64,000 nt of DNA from CAYMCO01 sp964388955 (GCA_964388955.1 CAYMCO010000009.1:62001-126000); one strand, 5' to 3'. Positions 33,776-42,504 are shown, counted from the first letter of the stretch. The notes: generated by a model from the letters alone, not told the origin. Numbers and translations are program-made.

Positions 33776-33815
33776 CACTTTTTCCTCATTGCGAGCTGGG
33801 TGAGAAGATAGAATT

Positions 33816-33840
33816 GGCCAGGCTTCGTTGAGGCCTGGCC
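33816..33840. other. Perfect 8-bp hairpin upstream of the phosphohexomutase gene
   Basis: GGCCAGGC (33816-33823) and GCCTGGCC (33833-33840) form a perfect stem. It lies in the presumed minus-strand leader of the operon; no U-run follows on either strand, so a terminator is unlikely. Role unknown. Confidence 0.4.
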
Positions 33841-33943
33841 TCGGGATCTGCGCTTCCTTGTTCGGGGGACGCCCCAGGGCTGAGGCTGTTGCTTCTTACG
33901 CCGCCCTGGCGGGTTCTCACCGCTCCTGACATTATGTGAGGTC

Positions 33944-33949
33944 ATTATA
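33944..33949 (-). promoter_or_regulatory. Possible -10 element of the mutase-upp operon
   Basis: A consensus TATAAT on the minus strand about 170 bases upstream of the phosphohexomutase start. I see no good -35, so this is tentative. Confidence 0.35.
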
Positions 33950-33980
33950 TCTCGAATGCGGGCCGGCGGCCAGAGGGCGC

Positions 33981-34012
33981 GTCCCACGCGTGTGTTCCAT
34001 TTCAGGGGGCGG
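33981..34012 (+). repeat. Short repeat copy (CCATTTCAGGGGGCG type)
   Basis: The segment GTCCCACGCGTGT.TTCCATTTCAGGGGGCG occurs here and again at about 34335-34366, and its core is the left edge of the longer repeat at 34348 and 47751. Confidence 0.55.
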
Positions 34013-34039
34013 CTATGTTCGAAAACTGGCCCGTCACTC

Positions 34040-34150
34040 GGGCGCCCTCCATTCAGCTCCTGGACTGCCCATCGCGGTGATCCACGCCGCGGAAGATCGG
34101 CTCCGCCTTTGGAGATCCTTTCCACCCCCCACCCCAATCCCCTCCCCCCC
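34040..34150 (-). repeat. Dispersed repeat, inverted copy of 47581-47689
   Basis: Read on the minus strand this segment matches 47581-47689: GGGGGGAGGGGATTGGGGTG, GGAAAGGATCTCC, TTCCGCGGCGTGGATCACCG follow in the same order, with scattered differences. It carries no convincing gene. Confidence 0.65.
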
Positions 34151-34347
34151 CAAAGACCTCTCCCCCTCCCCCGGCCTCCGGAAGACCCGGGAAAACGGCC
34201 CAGCATGTTGGGGGAGGGGGCAAGGGGGTGGGGGGTTGTCGGCTCTTCGCTCTGGACCGGAGGCCCTCTGTGAGCCGCGGCTGCTTCAGGCGAGGGAGGC
34301 GAGGGTATTGCCCCCCAGGATGGAACGCACCCCGTCCCACGCGTGTC

Positions 34348-34584
34348 TTCCATTTCAGGGGGCGCGGCTGCTTGAGAGTGAATGTACGGCGCGCATCTCG
34401 ATACACCTCGTGGTTTCACCACTCGGCACTCGAGATGCGCCTCCCCACAATCGGAATGTGCGAAGCAGGCCGCATCTCGAGCAGCGGCGAGCGGAGCCAG
34501 GCGCGTATTGAGAGGCCTGGGCCGTGACGTTGACAGGGTGCGACAGGTACGAGTCTGCCGTGTCAGATCGCCCGCCAGGATGGA
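34348..34584 (+). repeat. About 240-base dispersed repeat, copy 1
   Basis: Matches 47751-47988 in the same orientation at high identity (estimated by eye at 85-90%). Shared landmarks: TTCCATTTCAGGGGGCGCGG, CTTGAGAGTGAATG, CACCTCGTGGTTTCAC, GGCACTCGAGATGCGCCTCC, GCGAAGCAGGCCGCATCTCG, TTGACAGGGTGCG and TCAGATCGCCC. It occupies most of the 1.2-kb gene-free gap between the mutase operon and rpsF. No ORF is conserved between copies. The remaining part of the gap, 34585-34827, shows nothing recognisable. Confidence 0.75.
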
Positions 34585-34827
34585 AGGCGCCCCGTCCCAC
34601 AGTGTTGTGCGAAGCTCCGGCATCGGCGCCCACCAAAACCTCTTTCCCGATGCTGGGGGAGGGGAATATGTGGTCCGAAAGATCTCGAGAGACGGCGAAG
34701 ATGACCAAGCCTCCCCGAAGTTGGGGGGATCTAGGGGGGGCGATCCCGATCATGCGGCTCGTCGAGCACGCCCGCAGCTTGGAGGAGCCTTGCGCAGCAA
34801 ATCACGGGCCGGCTGCCGGAGTGGGTA

Positions 34828-34856
34828 TTGAAAACCATCGGGCTCCATGATAGACT
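34828..34856 (+). promoter_or_regulatory. Sigma70-type promoter for rpsF-ssb-rpsR
   Basis: TTGAAA (34828-34833), 17-base spacer, TAGACT (34851-34856). The leader to ATG 34954 would be about 90 bases, long enough for a ribosomal-protein autoregulatory site, though I could not fold one with confidence. Confidence 0.5.
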
Positions 34857-34953
34857 CCCCCCGTTGCATTGGAAGGCCCATTCCGTCACTTTCCGCTCCT
34901 CGTCGCGCCGCCGGGCGCCGCAGGGGGCAATCCCGGGGAAAGGAGATTTCAGG

Positions 34954-35238
34954 ATGCGCAAGTATGAATTGGCGTTTATCGTCGACCCCGACCTCGATGC
35001 GGAGGCACTGGCATCGATAGAGGAGCGCGTCACCGGCTGGATTTCGGGCGCCGGGGGCACCATCCTCAGCGCGGAGAGAGGCGGCAGGAAGCGCCTCGCA
35101 TATCCGATCCGCAAGAAACAGGAAGGATACTACTTCTTTCTGGATGTCGAAATGCCGCCGCATGGCGGGGCGGATCTGGAACGCAATCTGCGCTTGTCTG
35201 AGCCCGTCCTGCGGTTCCTCTTGACCGTGAGGGAATGA
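34954..35238 (+). CDS. rpsF: 30S ribosomal protein bS6
   Basis: 94 residues, normal for bS6, a partner of bS18 on the small-subunit platform. RKYELAFIVDPDLD at the N terminus and KRLAYPIRKKQEGYYFFLDVE in the middle are diagnostic. ATG 34954 has AAAGGAG upstream; the frame extends back to 34828 but without homology. First gene of the classic rpsF-ssb-rpsR operon. Confidence 0.95.
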   Translation: MRKYELAFIVDPDLDAEALASIEERVTGWISGAGGTILSAERGGRKRLAYPIRKKQEGYYFFLDVEMPPHGGADLERNLRLSEPVLRFLLTVRE

Positions 35239-35274
35239 CGGCTGGGGAATGATGGGACGGAGAAGGAGGCCGTG

Positions 35275-35667
35275 ATGGCTCGAGGCCTGAACAAGGTTAT
35301 GATTATTGGCAACTTGGGGCGAGATCCGGAGATGCGCTACACTCCATCGGGCCGGCCGGTCACCACATTCAGCGTCGGATCCACGCGGACTTGGGTGTCT
35401 TCGGATGGGCGGCACGAGGAGACCGAATGGTTCAATGTGATCGCCTGGGGAAGCCTGGCCGAAATCTGCAACCAGTACCTGCACAAAGGGGGCCAGGTAT
35501 ATGTGGAAGGCCGGCTGCAGAGTCGGAAATGGGAGGATACCGAAGGACGGAAGCATACCTCCACCGAGATTGTGGCGGAGGAGATGATCATGCTTGGTGA
35601 TCGGAGGGACTCCGATCGCCTTTACTCATCCTCCCCCGAAGAGGAGGATGAGGTTGATGCGGCCTGA
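35275..35667 (+). CDS. ssb: Single-stranded DNA-binding protein
   Basis: About 130 residues. OB-fold: LNKVMIIGNLGRDPEMRYTPSGRPVTTFSVGS, then ETEWFNVIAWG and GGQVYVEGRLQSRKW, all typical. The tail is short and ends in EEEDEVDAA, so it is acidic but lacks the terminal hydrophobic tip (usually IPF) by which bacterial SSBs recruit repair proteins. ATG 35275 follows AAGGAGG by about 5 bases. Sits between rpsF and rpsR as in most bacteria. Confidence 0.95.
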   Translation: MARGLNKVMIIGNLGRDPEMRYTPSGRPVTTFSVGSTRTWVSSDGRHEETEWFNVIAWGSLAEICNQYLHKGGQVYVEGRLQSRKWEDTEGRKHTSTEIVAEEMIMLGDRRDSDRLYSSSPEEEDEVDAA

Positions 35668-35723
35668 TTCTCCCGCGGCGCCGATGGTTGAACGATTCCA
35701 GGAAGATGAAAAGGAGTGTCCCT

Positions 35724-36110
35724 GTGGCTGAGAGAAGGAAGCGCTACGAAGCGGAAAACGACGAGGACGAAGAAGATGCCCTGGATGAGGAAGAAGAGGA
35801 AGACGAGGACGAAGGGGAGGGAGGCGGACGTCCTTCGGGAAGGCGTCGATCCGGGCCTCCCCGCAGGTCGTTCCGGGGCGGGCGCGGCTACGGACGGCGG
35901 CCTCGGCTGTGCCAGTTCTGCGCCGAGAAGACCAAGTATATCGACTATAAGCAGGTTGATCTGCTGAAGCGCTTCACCAACGAGCAGGGCAAGATCCGCC
36001 CGCGGCGGGAGACGGGCACCTGCGCCCGGCACCAGCGCATGCTGGCCAAGGCCGTCAAGCGGGCGCGACACATCGCCTTACTGCCCTATGCGGTGGAACG
36101 GGCGCCTTGA
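35724..36110 (+). CDS. rpsR: 30S ribosomal protein bS18 with long acidic N-terminal extension
   Basis: The C-terminal 75 residues are ordinary bS18: RLCQFCAEKTKYIDYKQVDLLKRFTNEQGKI and TGTCARHQRMLAKAVKRARHIALLPY. They are preceded by some 50 extra residues: an acidic run (about 9-32, nearly all Asp/Glu) and an Arg/Gly stretch (about 33-55). GTG 35724 is chosen because AAGGAG sits 7 bases before it; an ATG at 35688 has no such site. Even with this start the extension is about 50 residues, so it is not a start-site artefact. Confidence 0.93.
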   Translation: MAERRKRYEAENDEDEEDALDEEEEEDEDEGEGGGRPSGRRRSGPPRRSFRGGRGYGRRPRLCQFCAEKTKYIDYKQVDLLKRFTNEQGKIRPRRETGTCARHQRMLAKAVKRARHIALLPYAVERAP

Positions 36111-36164
36111 TCCCGAGGCGACGGCTTCACTTCCGATTGATCTTCCTGGGAGGAGAATAGGCGA

Positions 36165-37391
36165 ATGGCGCGCAAGCAATCCGGGGCGAGGATGACACGC
36201 AAACACCGGGCGCATCTGCGCCGCGAACAGCGGCAGCGGCGGTGGGTCCTCGCCGGCACCATCGCAGTGTTTGCCGCCGTCATCGGCTTGGTGGGATTCG
36301 GCTGGCTGAAGACCAACATCATTGACCCTGGCCGCCCGGTGCTGACGGTCAACGGCGACGAAATCTCGCGCGAGGAATTTCGGGGAAGGGTGCGCCTGGC
36401 CCAGTTGAACCTGTTGGACGAATACAACTACCTGAACCAGCTCAGCGCCGCCTACACGGGCCAAACGGAGGTGCCCAGCTTCATCCAACAGCAGTTGGTG
36501 CAGGTGCAGACCCAGCTCGACAACCCGGAATCCTTGGGCCAGCAAATCATGGACACGCTGACGACGGAACTCCTCGTGCGTCAAGAGGCCGCCAGGCGAG
36601 GCATCGAGGTGACGGACGAGGAGCTCGACCGGGAGATCGCCCACAACTTCAACTTCTATCCGGAAGGGACCCCGACTGCGCGCCCGACCGCATCCCCCGC
36701 CCCGACGCAGGTGCCGACGGAAGGCGCCGAGCCGACCTCCGAAGGGCCGACCCCGACCGTGGGGCCCACAAACACGCCGGCGCCTACGCCGACCCCGTAC
36801 ACCCTACAGGCATATGAGCAGGATTACGCTCAGACGATTGACGTGCTGGCCGGCTATGATATCCCCGAAGATGTGTTCCGTGAGCAAATCCGGGCGGGTC
36901 TGCTCCAGGCGAAGCTGGAGGAAGCCTTCGCCGCGGAAACCTCCCGCCAGGCGGATCAGGTATGGCACGAATACTTGGTCGTGGACACCGAGGAAGAGGC
37001 GCAGGCTTTGCTCGACCGGCTGGATCAGGGGGAAACGTGGGACGATCTGGTGGCCGGCTTCAGCGAAGGGGAGGCCGGTGCGCCGAACAACGTGGACCTT
37101 GGCTGGCTGACGCAGGACGACATGGCGCGCCGGTTCGGCGAGGAATATGCGCAAGCGGTATTCGACACGCCGGTGGGCGATGTCGGGGGGCCATTGGAGA
37201 CCAGCATCGGATGGCACGTCTTCCTGGTGAAGGGCCACGAGGTGCGCGATATGTCCGACGCGGAATTCCAGCGCGTGGTCCAGGATGAATTCCAGAATTG
37301 GGTGCAGACCGCCAGAGACGCGGCGGATATCAACCTGGCGTCGGATTGGGCCTCGGCTGTGCCGCCCGTCCCCAACCAGCAGCTTCCCTAG
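36165..37391 (+). CDS. PpiC-type peptidylprolyl isomerase, membrane-anchored foldase
   Basis: About 408 residues. A basic cytoplasmic start (KQSGARMTRKHRAHLRREQRQRR), one helix (about 27-48), a SurA-N-like helical region (55-170), a Pro/Thr-rich linker (about 172-207) and a parvulin domain (about 265-385). The parvulin part reads VWHEYLVVDTEEEAQALLDRL, WDDLVAGFSEGEAG, NNVDLGWLTQDDMARRFGEEYAQAVFDTPVGDVGGPLETSIGWHVFLVKG. It would fold exported proteins on the outer face of the membrane, like PrsA but without a lipobox. It follows rpsR by 54 bases with GGGAGG upstream. Confidence 0.9.
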   Translation: MARKQSGARMTRKHRAHLRREQRQRRWVLAGTIAVFAAVIGLVGFGWLKTNIIDPGRPVLTVNGDEISREEFRGRVRLAQLNLLDEYNYLNQLSAAYTGQTEVPSFIQQQLVQVQTQLDNPESLGQQIMDTLTTELLVRQEAARRGIEVTDEELDREIAHNFNFYPEGTPTARPTASPAPTQVPTEGAEPTSEGPTPTVGPTNTPAPTPTPYTLQAYEQDYAQTIDVLAGYDIPEDVFREQIRAGLLQAKLEEAFAAETSRQADQVWHEYLVVDTEEEAQALLDRLDQGETWDDLVAGFSEGEAGAPNNVDLGWLTQDDMARRFGEEYAQAVFDTPVGDVGGPLETSIGWHVFLVKGHEVRDMSDAEFQRVVQDEFQNWVQTARDAADINLASDWASAVPPVPNQQLP

Positions 37392-37495
37392 CGGCTTCGT
37401 GCCGCCGCACACCGATTCTCGATCGTTGCGCCTCACGCGCCACAGCGACTGCGCATAGCCAATTATCAGGTAGGGCATACACAATACACAATGCA

Positions 37496-37522
37496 CATGC
37501 AAGAGGGTGCATGCGGATTTTT
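37496..37522 (+). terminator. Weak intrinsic terminator after the PpiC gene
   Basis: CATGCA (37496-37501), loop AGAGGG, TGCATG (37508-37513), then CGGATTTTTG with five T (37518-37522). The stem is only 6 bp. It lies about 105 bases after the PpiC stop. Confidence 0.35.
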
Positions 37523-37897
37523 GTCGCGCGATGTGATCCCGGGAGTGGACGATATTCGGCCCTGCGGGCTCGATGAGCCCCCTCCTCCCGCATTGCGCTT
37601 CGATCGGCCTCCGGCCCCTTGGCCCCGCCCCTTGTATCAACCAACCCCTCCCCCACAGCGATCTCGGTATGGAGGAATCAACGCCAACTGTGGGGGAAGG
37701 GAATTGGGGTGGGGGCAAATCCCGCCCATCTCGCGGGGCAGCGAACCGAATGCCGAGTCCTCTGTTCAAGTAGACCGCTGCCAAGCCGCACGGATGCATA
37801 ATCAACTTGCTCTCTGCGCCCCGGGGCACAGCCTCTGAGACACGAGGCCGACGCCCTTGCAGCAAGTGAGCGGATGCACCCCATGCAAAATGACCTC
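37523..37897. other. Gene-free stretch before rel
   Basis: No convincing gene. It contains C-rich and G-rich blocks (CCAACCCCTCCCCCACAGCG at 37640, TGGGGGAAGGGAATTGGGGT at 37692) that resemble pieces of the repeats at 34040 and 47581 but do not align over any length. Confidence 0.4.
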
Positions 37898-37926
37898 TTG
37901 CTGGGGGGGCGGGCAGAGAATATACT
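37898..37926 (+). promoter_or_regulatory. Sigma70-type promoter for rel
   Basis: TTGCTG (37898-37903), 17-base spacer, TATACT (37921-37926). Transcription should start near 37933, leaving a 12-base leader that contains GGAG ahead of ATG 37945. Confidence 0.6.
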
Positions 37927-37944
37927 CATTTTAATGGAGTCAGA

Positions 37945-40116
37945 ATGAACATTTCCGGCCTGTTAGGGCTGCTGCCACCGGATACGAGCCCCGCGGAGCG
38001 GGACATGGTCGAGCGCGCCTATCGCGTGGCCGCCGCTGCGCATGAAGGCCAGCGAAGAGCCTCCGGGGAGCCATATGTCCAGCATTGCCTGGCGGTGGCG
38101 GCCATTCTGGCCGAGCTTAACGTCCCCGCGCCTGCCGTCGCGGCTGCGGTGCTGCACGATACCGTGGAAGATACGGATGTCACCCTGGAAGATCTGGAGC
38201 GCGACTTCGGCGAGGAGATTGCGTCGCTGGTGGATGGCGTCACCAAGCTGGCCCAGCTTCCAAGGGTGAGCGACCACGACGGGCGGCCTCACGAACAGCG
38301 AGCGACGCGCGTGGCGCTCAACCGCGAGACGCTGCGCAAGACCTTCCTGGCGATGGGGGATGATGTGCGCGTCGTGCTGATCAAGCTCGCCGACCGTCTG
38401 CACAATATGCGGACATTGTCGCATCTGGCCCCGGAGAAACAGAAGCGCATCGCCGAGGAGACGCTGGAAATCTATGCTCCCTTGGCAAATCGACTGGGGA
38501 TCTGGCAAATGAAGTGGGAGTTGGAGGATCTGAGCTTCCGCTATGTGCGCCCTGAGAAATATAAGGAGATCGCAAGGCACATCGCCGAGCGGCGTGCAGA
38601 CCGGGAGAAAGATATCCGGGCGATCGCGCAGCGGGTCAAGGGGGAATTGCTCAAGGCGGGCATCGAAGCCGAGGTGGAGGCACGGCCCAAACACCTGTAT
38701 TCCATCTACCGAAAGATGGAGCGCAAGGGAGTGCCCTTTGAAGAGGTGTATGACGTGCGTGGTATCCGTATCCTGGTGGAGGATGAATCGGATTGCTACC
38801 TTGCCCTCGGGGTGATTCACAGCAATTGGAAGCCAATCCCGGGCACATTTGATGACTATATCGCCACCCCCAAGGACAACTTCTACCAGTCCCTGCATAC
38901 AGCCGTGATCTACGACGACGGGGGCACCCTCGAAGCGCAGATCCGAACCCCCGAGATGCATGAGAACGCGGAGTACGGGATCGCCAGCCACTGGCGCTAC
39001 AAGGAAGGGCGGAAGCGGGACAAGGCTTTCGAGCAGCGGGTGCTCTGGCTCCGCAGGCTCATGGAGTGGCGGCAGGACGTGGACGACGCCAGCGACTTCG
39101 TGGACGCGATGAAATCCGACGTCTTCGACGATCGGGTGTATGTGTTCACCCCGCGGGGGGATATCATCGATCTGCCGGCGGGCTCGACCCCCATCGACTT
39201 TGCCTATCACATCCACACGGAGATCGGTCACCGATGCCGGGGGGCGAAGGTCAACGGCAAGCTCACGTCCCTGGACCACAGGCTGCAGACCGGCGACAAC
39301 GTTGAAATCCTGACGGCGAAGCGCGGCGGCCCCAGCCGGGATTGGCTCAATCCCAGCCTGGAGATGGTCAAAACCCAACGCGCCCGCGGCAAGATCCGGC
39401 AGTGGTTCCGGCGCCAGGATCGGGAGCAGAATATCTCCCATGGGCGCAATCTGCTGGAGCGAGAGCTCCATCGGTTGGGATTGGACAGCGTCTCGCATGA
39501 CGAGATCGCCGATCGCCTGAGTTTCGGCGAGGCGGATGATCTCTTCGCCGCCATCGGCTGTGGAGACCTTCAATTGGGCAGGATCGTGGCCCGCCTGGTC
39601 GAACAGCAGGAAGTGGAGATCAGTCTGCCGGAGGAGCCGTTCGAAGCTCCGCTGGAACAACCCGTGGAATCGGAGGAGATCAGTGTGCTCGGCCTTTCCG
39701 GCGTGCTGACACACCTGGGGCGCTGCTGCAATCCGGCCCCCGGCGATCCGATTGTCGGCTACATCACCCGCGGGCGGGGCGCCACGATCCATCGCAGAGA
39801 TTGCCCGAACATCCTGCGCATCGATGATCGGGACCGGGAGCGCCTGGTGCAGGTATCCTGGGGGCAGCCGCGCGAGACCTACCCGGTCTCGGTGCGCATC
39901 CGCGCCTATGATCGGGACGGCCTGATGCGCGATGTCTCTACACTGGTGGCCAATGAGGGCATCAATATGCCCTCCATCAACGTGTCCACCAAGAACAGCC
40001 TGGCGACATTCGATTTGGTGATGGCGGTCACGGACATCTCCCAGCTCAGCCGGGTGCTCAATCGGCTGGAGGCGCTGCCCAATGTTCTCGAAGCGCGCCG
40101 GCTGAGGCCCGGCTAG
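37945..40116 (+). CDS. rel: Bifunctional (p)ppGpp synthetase/hydrolase (Rel/SpoT)
   Basis: 723 residues with the full long-RSH plan: HD hydrolase (about 25-190; HCLAVAAILAEL, VLHDTVEDTDVT), synthetase (about 240-360; RPKHLYSIYRKMERKG, YDVRGIRILVEDESDCY, TPKDNFYQSLHTAVI), TGS (about 395-455; YVFTPRGDIIDLPAGSTPIDFAYHIHTEIGHRC), a Cys-rich segment LGRCCNPAPGD, and ACT (about 640-720). The HD motif is intact, so both synthesis and degradation of (p)ppGpp are expected in the stringent response. Own promoter; followed by moeA after 44 bases. Confidence 0.96.
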   Translation: MNISGLLGLLPPDTSPAERDMVERAYRVAAAAHEGQRRASGEPYVQHCLAVAAILAELNVPAPAVAAAVLHDTVEDTDVTLEDLERDFGEEIASLVDGVTKLAQLPRVSDHDGRPHEQRATRVALNRETLRKTFLAMGDDVRVVLIKLADRLHNMRTLSHLAPEKQKRIAEETLEIYAPLANRLGIWQMKWELEDLSFRYVRPEKYKEIARHIAERRADREKDIRAIAQRVKGELLKAGIEAEVEARPKHLYSIYRKMERKGVPFEEVYDVRGIRILVEDESDCYLALGVIHSNWKPIPGTFDDYIATPKDNFYQSLHTAVIYDDGGTLEAQIRTPEMHENAEYGIASHWRYKEGRKRDKAFEQRVLWLRRLMEWRQDVDDASDFVDAMKSDVFDDRVYVFTPRGDIIDLPAGSTPIDFAYHIHTEIGHRCRGAKVNGKLTSLDHRLQTGDNVEILTAKRGGPSRDWLNPSLEMVKTQRARGKIRQWFRRQDREQNISHGRNLLERELHRLGLDSVSHDEIADRLSFGEADDLFAAIGCGDLQLGRIVARLVEQQEVEISLPEEPFEAPLEQPVESEEISVLGLSGVLTHLGRCCNPAPGDPIVGYITRGRGATIHRRDCPNILRIDDRDRERLVQVSWGQPRETYPVSVRIRAYDRDGLMRDVSTLVANEGINMPSINVSTKNSLATFDLVMAVTDISQLSRVLNRLEALPNVLEARRLRPG

Positions 40117-40160
40117 AATCCCCATTTGCCACGATCCTCCAGCGATCGGTCCGGAGGCGT

Positions 40161-41423
40161 ATGAACGATCTCTTGAGCGTTGAAGAAGCGTTGGAACGCA
40201 TCCTTTCCAGCCAGGGGGCTTCCCCTCCCCCGGTCGAGCGGATCCCCTTGACGGATGCCCTGGGACGCGTGCTCGCCCAGCCCGTTGTCGCACAAGAGGA
40301 CCTTCCGCCCTTCGACAACTCCTCCATGGATGGATACGCATTGCGCGCCGGGGACGTGCGCGGCGCCTCATCGAGGCGGCCGGCGCGCCTGCGGGTGAGC
40401 GCGGATATCGCCGCCGGAGATCAAGCTCCTCCCCCTCTGGGGGCCGGCGAAGCGATGCGGATCACCACCGGGGCGATGCTGCCGGCAGGCGCGGATTCGG
40501 TCGTCCCCGTAGAAGACACGGGTGACCCCGATCCCCAGGTGGGGGTGGATCTCCCGGATATGGTCGAAGTCCACCGCGCCGTCGAGGAGGGGGACTACGT
40601 CCGCAAGGCCGGGCAGGATGTGCGGCGGGGGATGCAGCTCCTTCCCGCGGGCCACCGGCTCCGGCCGCAGGATGTCGCCATGCTCGCCGCGGTGGGAATG
40701 GCCCGCCCGCTCGTTCGCCGGCGCCCGGTCGTGGCGATCTTCTCAAGCGGCGACGAGCTCCTGGAACCGGAACAGGCGCTCGGAGTGGGGCAGATTCGAG
40801 ACTCCAACAGCTACGGCCTGCACGCGGCCGTCCGGAAGGCCGGAGCCGACCCGCAGCGGCTCGGAATCGCAGCCGATCGAGAGAGCGAGGTCGAGCGAAT
40901 GCTCGAACGGGCCGTGTCTTCGGGAGCCAATTTGATACTCGGCTCCGCGGGCGTGAGTATGGGCGCGCATGACTACGTCCGGGACGCACTGCAGAACCAC
41001 GGGAGACTTGAGATCTGGCGCGTGGACGTCCGGCCCGGCAAGCCGCTGGCTTTTGGCGACTACCGCGGCGTCCCCTTCTTTGGGCTGCCGGGGAATCCGG
41101 TCTCGGCGTTGGTCACTTTTGAGATCTTCGTCAGACCCCTGATCGATCGCTTGAGCGGGGCGAAGCGCACCCGGCGCCTCAGGTTGCTGGTGCGGCTGGA
41201 GGAACCTGCTGAATCGGATGGCCGGGAAAGCTACTTGCGCGCCGTAGTCCGCCGGGAGGGAGCGGAATACCGGGCCCGCCTGACCGGCAGCCAGGATTCG
41301 GGGGTGCTCTCCTCGCTGCTGCTGGCGAACGCCCTGCTGATCGTGCCGGCCGGCGTGAGGCGGTTGGAGGCCGGCGACCAGGCCACCGCCTGGATAACGG
41401 GCGAGCTGGGCGACGAAGTGTAA
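40161..41423 (+). CDS. moeA: Molybdopterin molybdotransferase MoeA
   Basis: 420 residues. Inserts molybdate into adenylated molybdopterin. Family segments: PPFDNSSMDGYALRAGDV, GEAMRITTGAMLPAGADSVVPVEDT, GQDVRRGMQLLPAGHRL, SSGDELLEP, GSAGVSMGAHDYVRDAL, RPGKPLAFG and FFGLPGNPVSALVTFE, plus the C-terminal domain IV. The usual GGVSVGDYDYV reads GSAGVSMGAHDYV here. Other molybdenum cofactor genes are not in the window. The 275-base gap after it (41424-41698) lies between converging genes and holds nothing recognisable. Confidence 0.94.
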   Translation: MNDLLSVEEALERILSSQGASPPPVERIPLTDALGRVLAQPVVAQEDLPPFDNSSMDGYALRAGDVRGASSRRPARLRVSADIAAGDQAPPPLGAGEAMRITTGAMLPAGADSVVPVEDTGDPDPQVGVDLPDMVEVHRAVEEGDYVRKAGQDVRRGMQLLPAGHRLRPQDVAMLAAVGMARPLVRRRPVVAIFSSGDELLEPEQALGVGQIRDSNSYGLHAAVRKAGADPQRLGIAADRESEVERMLERAVSSGANLILGSAGVSMGAHDYVRDALQNHGRLEIWRVDVRPGKPLAFGDYRGVPFFGLPGNPVSALVTFEIFVRPLIDRLSGAKRTRRLRLLVRLEEPAESDGRESYLRAVVRREGAEYRARLTGSQDSGVLSSLLLANALLIVPAGVRRLEAGDQATAWITGELGDEV

Positions 41424-41698
41424 GGTCGGGGGGGTTCGCGGGGGCTGCGGGGCGTCCCTTTGCGTTGTGGGGCCGCTCGGTGCGGGGGCTGCAACCCACC
41501 TGGCACAGCTCGGGATCGGAGCACGGGCTGCGGGTCTGCTCGGTCCGGCCGGCGGCGCTCCATCCGGCGCACTTCAGGATCGGAACACGGGGCGTGGAGG
41601 GCCGGCCCTCGTGGATCTCCGGCCTACGCCGATGCGGATGGTCTCACACATTGGGGGTAATGGAACAGGGTGGCTGCTTGGACGGCTCGGGGCTCCGG

Positions 41699-42439
41699 CT
41701 AGCTCTTGGATGATTCGAGACGCTGTTCGAGGGTTCGCTGCAGGATCTCTTCCTGTGTCTCGTGATTGGACTTCTTCGGTGCCCCCTGATCGACGGCTTG
41801 ATCGACATCCTGGTCCTTCTCGGGATGCTGCTCTTTGGCCTTCTCGAGCGCGGCCTTGAGAGCGACTTCCATGGCGGTGGCGGGCTCTTCAACAGGGGTA
41901 TCCTCGACCACTTCCACTTCCCCTGAATTCTTCATGCTCAAGCTGATCTGGCGCTTCTTGCGATCGAAATCCAGGACCGTGACCTCGACTTCGTCGCCCT
42001 CCGAGACGACGTCCCGCGGGCTCTTGACATAGCCCTCGCTCATCTCGCTGATGTGCACGAGGCCCGGCCGCTCGGCGCCGATGTCCACAAATGCGCCGAA
42101 ATTCTCCAGACGCACCACTTTCCCCGGCACCCGCATGCCGGTCTTGATGTCTCGCCAACCCAATTCCACCGGGCGGATCAGGGTCAGCTCGAGGCGGCCC
42201 CGATCGACATCGATGTGATGCACCCACGCGTCGATGGTGTCCCCTTCCTTCACCACGTCTTCTACCCGATTGACCCTCCCCCGTTTCAGTTGCGAAATGT
42301 GGATCAGGCCGTCCCGGTCGAGCCCGACGTCCACGAAGGCGCCATACAGCTCCGTCTTTGTGATTCTGCCTTCGATCTTCATCCCTCGCTTGAGGTCTTC
42401 AAGCGTCTCGGGCTCGATAATCTTCTCTTGTGATGCCAA
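41699..42439 (-). CDS. S1 RNA-binding domain protein (two S1 repeats)
   Basis: About 246 residues with two S1 OB-folds: GMKIEGRITKTELYGAFVDVGLDRDGLIHISQL (about 18-85) and GMRVPGKVVRLENFGAFVDIGAERPGLVHISEMSEGYV (about 100-170), then an acidic, Gln/Glu-rich tail. Many Chloroflexota have such short S1 proteins; whether it works as ribosomal bS1 or as a general RNA-binding regulator is open. Start uncertain: TTG 42439 sits 7 bases after GAGGAAGG; GTG 42445 and TTG 42478 are in frame. It is last in the ogt-ftsY-prfB-secG run. Confidence 0.88.
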   Translation of the reverse strand: MASQEKIIEPETLEDLKRGMKIEGRITKTELYGAFVDVGLDRDGLIHISQLKRGRVNRVEDVVKEGDTIDAWVHHIDVDRGRLELTLIRPVELGWRDIKTGMRVPGKVVRLENFGAFVDIGAERPGLVHISEMSEGYVKSPRDVVSEGDEVEVTVLDFDRKKRQISLSMKNSGEVEVVEDTPVEEPATAMEVALKAALEKAKEQHPEKDQDVDQAVDQGAPKKSNHETQEEILQRTLEQRLESSKS

Positions 42440-42504
42440 TTTCACACCTTCCTCGATGATCGCCACAATGATCCCCAAAAGGGTGCCCTTCGCAGAGCGC
42501 CGCC

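Noticed and set aside
33816..33840. Intrinsic terminator
   Set aside because: The stem is perfect but no T-run follows on either strand.
37963..40371. 802-residue minus-strand frame opposite rel
   Set aside because: Shadow of the Rel coding sequence, which has all RSH domains.
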